Assembly (NCBI GenBank): GCA_035236585.1
Contig: CP141126.1
Location: 11,855,001 to 11,919,000, forward strand
Direction: 5' to 3'
DNA from: Warburgia ugandensis
Lineage: Eukaryota > Streptophyta > Magnoliopsida > Canellales > Canellaceae
Length of the DNA: 64,000 bases
Below the pieces are notes generated by a model. The model made no database searches and was not told the DNA's origin. It saw only the letters and a list, made by a program, of their open reading frames with translations. Positions 57,301 to 64,000 of the stretch are shown here, in pieces. Numbering within the stretch: the stretch's first letter is position 1; each line of letters starts with the position of its first letter. The position numbers were made by a program, and so were the translations under genes.

Positions 57301-59738
57301 CATACCAAGAGCATATGAGAATGAAGGGGAGCCTTGGCGCAACGGTAGAGTTGTCGTCGTGTGACCTTGAGATCACGGATTCAAGGCATGGAAATAGCCT
57401 CTTTCAAAATGCAAAGTTGTGGTCCGCCCCTTCCCCGGACCCCACATACGTGGGAGCTTCTGCCCTTTTACCAAGAGCATATGAGAATGGTCCCATGGTA
57501 TGGAATTCAATTACATGGAGTCCAATAGCCTTTGTGGATGGACAAATAGGTTAATTGGGGACCATGAGAAATTCAGGTAGTGGAAGTGTTAAGTTGAAGA
57601 TGTCGTGGAGAAAATTGAGAACTGTGTTGCAATAGATGGCATCTATGACAAACTGATTGATCTTAAGATCATGATGTTAAATTTCTAAGTTACTTTGGAA
57701 GAAATTGTGGATTGAACTGTAGTTCTCAAGTTCTAGTGCCTATCATTTCCAAACCAATGAGCAATCAAAGGTATGTTAATTGGACCCTTCAAAATTTTGG
57801 TGGAGAATGCTAGATGATGGATGAAATCTTGGCTCAAGGAGATTATGCATGCCAAACTTAACACTACCTTCAAATGTTAAGTTGTGAGATAACACAGAAA
57901 AGTGAGTTATCATATTTGTAAGATTCATGAAGAATACGAAGAGCCATAAATGACAAGTACAAGAGTCCCTCTGATCTGCATTTACTGGCAAAGGAGTTTA
58001 TAGATGGTAAATCAGGTATTGGTGCATTCCCATGATGTGCATTTTCCTAAATGTTCCAATGACAAATTATCCCCCATGTCCCAAGTATCGCGCGATGTAG
58101 AACTGGCTTAAAATCAACAACTATTTGAGGAAGAGGCTCATTTATACTTAGTTTTTCAGAAAGTTGACTGTGTTAATGCTTGAGAAGTGGCATTTATCAT
58201 CCTTACTTGACACTAGATACTGGGGGTCAAGGCAGAACCTGTGTAAACCAATGTACTAGGCACTTGCACGCACTTTTTTGACCACTAATCTGACAGCATG
58301 TATTATTTCTGTAATGTCCTTTCGTGGATGATGAGCATAGCTTAATGATAGAGGAAAGCTGATCTGTATACAAGACTTATGAAGGAAAAGGAAAGAAAGA
58401 AAGTCTTTAAGGACTACTATGCCTTTTGACCAAATGATAGAGAATTTGATTGCATATCATACGGTACACATTTGAATTACTTAAAATTGGTATCTCTTTA
58501 TATGTACATGTGTTTGTATCCGCATGTGGTGTGTGTATCTGTGAACAAATTAACACGGTTTAACTGAGTTCATCCCATTCCATTTTTTCTGCAGGAATTC
58601 ACCTGTTAGCATAGTTGAGATCATTTTTTCAGGAAAACTAGGGCTTTTCTATGTTCGATAGGGTGATTGGAATCTGTTAAGGTTCAAAGATCAAAATTGT
58701 TTCTTTAGGAGTCGTTTTCCTACATCTGCTTGCACATCTGAGGCCATAATGTATCCATATCATTGTTTAATAACTTGTCAAATGAGGAAGTCCCAGTGGC
58801 TATGTACTATAACTCTAGGCCCAAACTCTATTATCTAACAGTTTACTATGTGCTGCTGTTTTTGATTGCCGCAGAACACCTTGTTTTTGGCTTCACTGCA
58901 CCCTTTGTATCACTTCTGTCTCTTTTCTTAGTGTTTTTTCATACATAGAGAAGCTAAAATTAAATTAGATTAGTTGCTTTTGTTAATCCTTAATGTTAAA
59001 TGGGCTTTGTTGCAGTTGCAAACCCATGCCATTTATGAGAGTTCCTGGCCGTTGAGGAACTATGACTAATTTAGATCACTCATCCAATTGACAGTTAACC
59101 ATTGCACTTGTTTGGCTTGCTTCTTTCCTGGTATTTTGATACTGACGTACTTAAAAATTGGTTTACTCAATACATGAGAGCATGACAATTTTGTATGCTG
59201 CAACCATATTTGAAGATTCTAGTACTTTGGAATATATGTATCCTAGATTTCCAAATCATGCATTGACAGCATGTGACTTACTAGATGCTTAGAAATTGGC
59301 TCAAGCAATTTGGAGCATTTGAATATCCCCTAGGAGATAGTAAAAGTGAGAATAGAACTAGCTTTTAGAGACAAGTAACTCGGGCTCTAAAGCTGTGTAT
59401 TTTGCTGTGATTATATTGAGTGAGCATCCCATGACGCCAGACATTACATTCCTTTGGTGAAATATCTAATCATCGTGTAAAAGAGCTCACTTCTATCAAG
59501 TTAATTATGAGCAAGATATTATTTCATTTTACAGGCTATCATTCTATGGGGATGCCGCCATGTCACTGAGAGTGGGCTTCTTATGCTTGTAAATAAATGT
59601 CACAAGCTTGAATCGATCAATGCGTGGGGTATGAGAGTTCCTGTGGACTGTTTCATCAGTTTGCTTGCAATCAGCCCTGCCCTTCAGATTAAAGCCGGGG
59701 GAGTACAACCAAATGCTTCACTTTGGCCTGTCTTATGA
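51348..59738 (+). CDS. F-box/LRR protein (At5g67140-like), five exons
   Basis: Exons 51348-51445, 51538-51684, 54222-54357, 55713-55811 and 59535-59738 splice in frame through GT-AG introns to a 227-residue protein. The N-terminal F-box (about residues 9-50: DRLPVDLLAHIFFLLSSLRDL then AGSVCRKWRQGME) would bind SKP1/ASK in an SCF ubiquitin ligase. The rest forms leucine-rich repeats of the RNI type (CQITDDGLYKISLARCVGNL, AGITDKGVVQL, TFITDESLFAIATSCPQLK, RHVTESGLLMLVNKCHKLE), presumably for substrate choice. Length and layout fit the Arabidopsis F-box protein At5g67140; the target is unknown to me. The start follows a CT-rich leader. Introns 2 (2.5 kb), 3 (1.4 kb) and 4 (3.7 kb) are large. Introns 2 and 4 hold transposon insertions, and intron 2 also holds a decayed copy of exon 2. 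Confidence 0.88.
52330..52445 (+). pseudogene. Decayed duplicate of F-box exon 2 within intron 2
   Basis: 52365-52445 aligns with 51610-51690: GATGGAAGGTGGGATGATGATT against GGTGGAAGATGGACGATGATT at the start, and GGGGCTTGACATGTAATT against AGGAGCTTGACATGTAATT at the end, including the splice donor. Stops interrupt the reading. The flanking intron sequence is duplicated as well. Confidence 0.75.
53820..53863 (+). mobile_element. 44-bp RTE 3'-end insertion, 12-bp TSD
   Basis: Contains CCTAATCAGGATAAGGCTTT followed by GATGATGATGATG, the same tail as LINE copy B. Exact direct repeats ATTTTTGAAGTG flank it (53808-53819, 53864-53875). Confidence 0.85.
55168..55371. repeat. Two-unit 102-bp tandem repeat in F-box intron 3
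   Basis: Units begin AGGATACCAATTT at 55168 and 55270 and share ATTACTAAGTGC and CATTTAGACAACT with scattered differences. Confidence 0.85.
57324..57468 (+). mobile_element. Au SINE with internal deletion, 21-bp TSD
   Basis: In intron 4 of the F-box gene. Starts AAGGGGAGCCTTGGCGCAAC and is close to consensus, but lacks about 30 bp after AAAATGCAAAG and the end CGTGCACCGGGGC. Exact direct repeats containing CCAAGAGCATATGAGAATG flank it (57303-57323, 57469-57489). Confidence 0.92.
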
Positions 59739-60420
59739 TCTGTATGGATACGATTTTATTCATTCCAAAGCTGTTGTTGATATCTGTTGTTTGGGACATT
59801 GTTGTTACTATTGGACAAAGAATTTGTTGTGAATATTTAAAAAGAAAATTTTTAAAATCATTATACTTATATCTTGGATTCGGATTGGTACTCCAAATTT
59901 AGAAAAGGAACTCTCAAGAGTGCCACTTTGCTTACACTTGGCATACTAGCACAGCTCTTCTAGGACGTTAGAGCTAAATATGCACTAGTATCTCAAAATA
60001 TCATCATATTGCTTCGATGAAAGGAAGCGAGTGGAATTGTTCAGATTGCAGACTTTGAGCCTAGATCTGGCTCATTGACAAGAGTTAGGCCCGGATATGG
60101 CTCTTGACAATCCTTTCCTTTTGCATCCCCTGTTATATCTTTTCTTGTACCAAGAGCTTTAATGTCTCTCTCTCTCTCTCTCTGCGTAGTTTCTTAACTC
60201 AGTCTACTGACCTATTGTTTTTCTCTGTAATCCAAAAAATGTAACAAGCTAGTACTAGCGTGAAGAATCTTGCATAGAACTTCATACTTTCTGCATGTGT
60301 AATTATTTTAGTAAGGAGGACAGTTAGGTGCAGTTAATGTATATTCCATGACTTTGGCTGCAAAAGTCAGACAGCTTCACTGACATTAATCTCTAAGTTA
60401 AACACATGTCTGGTTTAGAA

Positions 60421-60690
60421 ATTTACCTACTCTTGTGAGTAATCTCAGACTTCTATAATGAATACAGAAGGTCTCACATTTTAACAAATAAAACTATACA
60501 ATATTGGGCTATTTGTGCATTCTCAGGCTTCAGAGCCTGGCTGATCTTGGTAGAAATTTACCTACTCTTGTGAGTAATCTCAGACTTCTATAATGAATAC
60601 AAAAGGTCCCACGTTTTAACAAATAAAACCATAGAATATTGGGCTATCTGTGCATTCACAAGCTTCAGAACCTGGCTGATCCTGGTAAAA
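60421..60690. repeat. Two-unit 135-bp tandem repeat
   Basis: Units starting at 60421 and 60556 share ATTTACCTACTCTTGTGAGT through CTGGCTGATC.TGGTA with about eight differences. Located 0.7 kb after the F-box stop codon. Confidence 0.9.
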
Positions 60691-60865
60691 TAGCAGTTGA
60701 CAGGCATGTTCATGGGGAAGGAAGAGCAGAAAAGCTTAAAATAGATAACCAAGCACATATCAGAGTTGCAGAAGAAAGATTGAAAGAGTGTTCATGCTTG
60801 ACTCTAAGACCACAGCAAATAGTTGATAGTCAAATACCACCTTGCATCTAAATAAGAATAGAGAA

Positions 60866-61044
60866 GGGGAGCCTTGGCGCAACTGTAAAAGTTATCATCA
60901 TGGGACGTTGAGGTCAAGGGTTCAAGTCGTGGAATCAGCCTATTGCAAAAATGCAAGGTAAGGCTGCCTACTTTAGGTCATTGTGGCCCGGCCCTTCTCC
61001 GGACCCCGCATAGGCGAGAGCTTCATGCGCTGGGGCTGCCCTTT
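60866..61044 (+). mobile_element. Au SINE, 20-bp TSD
   Basis: Full length, near consensus. Exact direct repeats ATCTAAATAAGAATAGAGAA flank it (60846-60865, 61045-61064). Confidence 0.95.
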
Positions 61045-61431
61045 ATCTAAATAAGAATAGAGAATTAAAATTGTTGGAAATTAGAATGTTGAGGATAGGG
61101 AGTTTCTGATACCAACTTGTAATGGTCAAATAAGTATTTTGCTAGTTCTTTAACTTGGGTATATTTGGCATTTTTATCAAAATAGAAGGCGTTGAATAAA
61201 TATTGTCATTGGAAGATATGAGCCAGGAATTGCACATTGGCTCACTCTGTTCAGATATGCAAACCATCTGGTAAAGCATCCTTTTATTGTAAGCATTTTT
61301 TTTTCCCTTTTTTTTTGGCTAAGCAAAGAATTAGCCAAGCAAATCCACTCACACGTTCTCACTCACACCATCCGGTAAAACGTCTATGAAATTGTAAGCA
61401 TTTTTTTTTTAGCGAAGAATTATGAAGCAAA

Positions 61432-61537
61432 CTAAATGAAGCCATGGTATTTAATAGAGAGGAATGGAAGAATAAGATTTATGTGGCCAACCCTTAATTG
61501 GGATAAGGTCTTGATGACAATGACGATAATGAAAGAA
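61432..61537 (+). mobile_element. 106-bp RTE 3'-end insertion, 17-bp TSD
   Basis: Aligns with the last 100 bp of LINE copy B (AGCCATGGTATTTAATAGAG ... GGATAAGGTCTTGATGACAA). Exact direct repeats AAGAATTATGAAGCAAA flank it (61415-61431, 61538-61554). Confidence 0.9.
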
Positions 61538-61621
61538 AAGAATTATGAAGCAAATCCTCTCACACATTCTCTTAAATCTAATACTTGGACAAAAGAAAAG
61601 GCAATGAGTGTCACTTATGAC

Positions 61622-61668
61622 CACAGCCTATTACAAAAATGCAAAGTAAGGCTGCCTACTCTAGGCAT
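61622..61668 (+). mobile_element. Au SINE fragment
   Basis: A short middle piece, ACAGCCTATTACAAAAATGC then AAAGTAAGGCTGCCTACT. Confidence 0.65.
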
Positions 61669-62366
61669 ATATTAACACGTACTATAAGCATTTGATGTTA
61701 CCTATAACTTTGAGAATCCGAAGAACCCAGTAGTGCTTCCCTGGAAGCATTCGTCATTTTAGCATGATGTGATTGGTTAGGCTTGGATATCTAACGGGTG
61801 CCTTTACTGCAAAATGTTGGCGCTTTTAGGGAAGTGCTGTGAAGCATTTCATTATAGAAAGGAATTCTAAACTGACTACAAAGGGAGGTGTGTCCGGGGA
61901 CCATAGTTTTTGAAGCTTACTTTTGCATGATCCAACCCATTATCTCTTTGCTTTATCTTATATCATCAAATTGAGAAGAGATTTTATAGCGGTACTGGCA
62001 CCTTTATTATTTCACTTTTCCCACCTCTCCCGTGACTTCCCGCACCAGTGTTGTACACTGAGAATTACAAAAGAAACCAAGACATTGAAAATATTGCTCT
62101 TTTTATTTTTTATCATTATGTTTTTTAAGCATGGCGAAAAGTTATAAAACAACCTATAAATATATCCTAATTCCTGAATTCACTTGATATCTCCCAGTAA
62201 AGAAAAATGCCACCTTGAACCTCAAACCAAGTATAACGACGAGAGGTGTCATAATATCTGCAACCAACTGTACTAGACATAGTTTTTTCGTCAAGATTAT
62301 TGTTTTGATCATTGAACTAATCGGTTGTATCAATCCTTTGCATATCTTCAACAACTTATTGGTTGT

Positions 62367-62447
62367 AAGAGGCTGTTTACATGTCTTGTACTCGGGACCT
62401 CAAGGTCACGCGTTGATAACTCTATCGTTGCGCAAAGACTCCCCTTC
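62367..62447 (-). mobile_element. Au SINE, 5' part only
   Basis: Reverse-strand tRNA-like half ending in ACTCCCCTTC. It lies about 740 bp upstream of the RAD5A-like start codon. Confidence 0.78.
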
Positions 62448-63188
62448 AATGGTAAGATTACACGCGTAGAAAATAGGACGCCAAGCTAGACCCGGACAGT
62501 GCTGCTCGGGAGACCGGTTTCTAAAAGGTGAGTGCCATTATCAAATGAAGGGAGTGTCATTATCATTTCCCCCCGATATATTCGCTATTGGCGCGCGCGG
62601 CAAACTTTAATCGATGCTGCTGACTGATTTCATTTTGTTTTGGGGTCGGCGCTCTTCTTTTCATTCTCTGTGCTTTCTACCTCTCACTTTCCACTTCCTT
62701 CTTCCGGTTCAGATCGCCAGCAAAGCCTGGTACTTGGTGCATTCTGCTGCCAAGTTCCTGCAAGAAGGACCCTAGATCTTGAAGACTTCATTTCTTGGTA
62801 CTGCAAACCTTAGATTTCTCTTGTTTCTCCTTGATATTTCATGGTAGAACCTTTTTCACTTATTTTCTCTGCATTAAGATACACTCTCCGTTCGCTGCAT
62901 TCAATTCTCGACCTGGAGATTTTCCAACGAAATCGCAATTTTCTGTTGTTCTGGATGCCTGGGATATAGCCTCATTTCATTCTTCTCTCTTTGTTAGCAT
63001 CGAATTTCACGTATTTTAGCTTTGAGCGTCTTTGAATGCCCTAGCTTTTGCATATGGGGCTTTTGACAAACCTAGGGTTCTGAAGGGATTTTTTCCGGCT
63101 TCAAGTTTTGGATCTGCCCTTTTTCTTTCAGTGCTCTGCGTCTCTCGTACCGGCACTTTTGCTATTAAAAATTCGACGTGGGATTTAA
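62448..63188 (+). promoter_or_regulatory. Probable promoter and 5' leader of the RAD5A-like gene
   Basis: No competing gene. From about 62640 the sequence is CT-rich, as plant leaders often are. A leader intron is possible but I cannot fix its ends. Confidence 0.4.
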
Positions 63189-64000
63189 ATGGCAAATAAG
63201 ATCAAGGATGAACTGGTAGAAGCAGTTCGATCCGTTCTTGGCCAAGAATTCTCGGACATGGATATAGTCCGAGCTCTTCACATGGCTAAGAATGATGTAA
63301 CTGCTGCAATCAACATTATCTTTGATACCCCTAGTTTCACCACTAGGGAAATCCCAAACCCACGGAGGAGTTCTGTCAAGCCTTCTAGGTCCCCACCTGT
63401 TCGTAATTCGAATAGGGAAACTGTCGTTCCAAGACTCAAGGTTAGGGAAAATGAGAATTGGGTTCAGTCTTTTGACTCGAACGTGGAACGTGCGTTCAAT
63501 CAAAATACTAGTAATGACTGTGACAAAAATTTAGAATGCGGGAACGAGATATTTAAAGAGGACCCAAGCAATGGTGTCACTGAAATTGTCGCTCCCGAGA
63601 GCAAGTCTTCGAGTTCGGCTGATGAGAAATCCAGCAGTGATGTTCGTAAAATTCTTCAATGTGAGAGCAAGTCTTCAAGCTCGGTTGACAGCAAGTGGTG
63701 GCTAGTTGGTAGGTCCGACCTGGCTGGGTTGCCCATATGCAAGGGGAGGAGCAAGTGTTCAAGTTTGGTTGACGGCAAGTGGTGGCTAGTTGGTAGGTCT
63801 GACCTGGCTGGATTATCCACATGTAAGGGGAGGAAGCTTAAAGCCGGTGACAGAGTGGACTTCTCATTCCCTTATGAGAAGAGCTCAAAGTCACCTTCAG
63901 GGGGCAGATTTCACAGCCGCGGGAGGACAATGGCGGCTTGCTCTGACATTGTAAGGTTCTTCACAGAAGATTCTGGAGAGGTTAGTATAACAATCAGTTA
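63189..64000 (+). CDS. RAD5A: RAD5A-like DNA repair helicase/ubiquitin ligase, first coding exon (partial)
   Basis: Open from ATG 63189 to a donor GAG|GTTAGT at 63980/63981, 264 codons. The gene continues beyond the window. The start MANKIKDELVEAVRSVLGQE, the block SDMDIVRALHMAKNDVTAAI (UBA-like) and NIIFDTPSF are characteristic of plant RAD5A. The HIRAN domain begins at WWLVGRSDLAGLSTCKGRKL, and the exon ends DIVRFFTEDSGE as in that family. RAD5A is a nuclear SWI2/SNF2 ATPase with a RING domain that acts in error-free post-replication repair and recombination; those domains would lie downstream. Odd feature: residues about 160-187 are repeated in tandem at 188-215, so the HIRAN start WWLVGRSDLAGL occurs twice. 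The identity is strong for the family; RAD5A over a close paralogue is likely but not proven. Confidence 0.88.
   Translation, partial: MANKIKDELVEAVRSVLGQEFSDMDIVRALHMAKNDVTAAINIIFDTPSFTTREIPNPRRSSVKPSRSPPVRNSNRETVVPRLKVRENENWVQSFDSNVERAFNQNTSNDCDKNLECGNEIFKEDPSNGVTEIVAPESKSSSSADEKSSSDVRKILQCESKSSSSVDSKWWLVGRSDLAGLPICKGRSKCSSLVDGKWWLVGRSDLAGLSTCKGRKLKAGDRVDFSFPYEKSSKSPSGGRFHSRGRTMAACSDIVRFFTEDSGEVSITIS
63667..63834 (+). repeat. In-frame 84-bp tandem duplication in the RAD5A-like exon
   Basis: Units 63667-63750 and 63751-63834 differ at only about nine positions and keep the frame. An earlier partial copy of the unit's first 30 bp occurs 66 bp upstream of the first unit (63601). Confidence 0.95.

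Overview
This is a nuclear window from a flowering plant. The evidence is spliced genes with GT-AG introns, CYP76A-type P450s, a RAD5A-type helicase start, an F-box/LRR gene, Au-type tRNA-derived SINEs, Ty1-copia and RTE retroelements and a large hAT transposon. The sequence alone does not fix the species. I read it by eye, so domain names are motif-level calls and divergences are not computed.

Layout. 1-757 is a broken RTE LINE. About 758-3981 is poorly resolved and ends like a long LTR. 3985-21760 is one decayed Ty1-copia element split by two later insertions: a 1.9 kb LTR-like unit (4320-6231, TSD TAAGG) and a 13.2 kb hAT element (7076-20306, perfect 8-bp TSD CTCATGTC). 22541-30838 is a tandem CYP76A-like cluster on the + strand: a pseudogene fragment, a full-length but damaged gene, and an intact gene. 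31-32.3 kb holds two inverted-repeat elements. 32.8-35.6 kb is a second, longer RTE LINE. 36-62 kb is gene-containing DNA peppered with Au SINEs around a DUF3475/DUF668 gene (minus strand) and a five-exon F-box/LRR gene (plus strand). The window ends in the first coding exon of a RAD5A-like gene.

The most unusual object is the hAT element. Between its 12-bp TIRs lie two divergently oriented multi-exon genes: a BED/hAT transposase (minus strand) and a 13-exon gene with Transposase_24-like, DUF8039-like and Ulp1 cysteine-protease-like parts (plus strand). The second type of gene is normally associated with CACTA or Mutator-like elements. Four arrays holding about 26 short hairpins (TATAGRACGGTT / AACCGTCCTATA) sit at the promoter and 3' sides of the two genes. 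Both genes in this copy carry a few stops or frameshifts, so this copy looks recently inactivated.

Other points of note: a P450 whose heme signature has lost both glycines and which has a stop codon at the splice donor; an in-frame 28-residue tandem duplication at the start of the HIRAN domain of the RAD5A-like protein; an upstream ORF that begins with the same MESW as its main ORF; and several insertions (44 bp to 391 bp) with exact target-site duplications.
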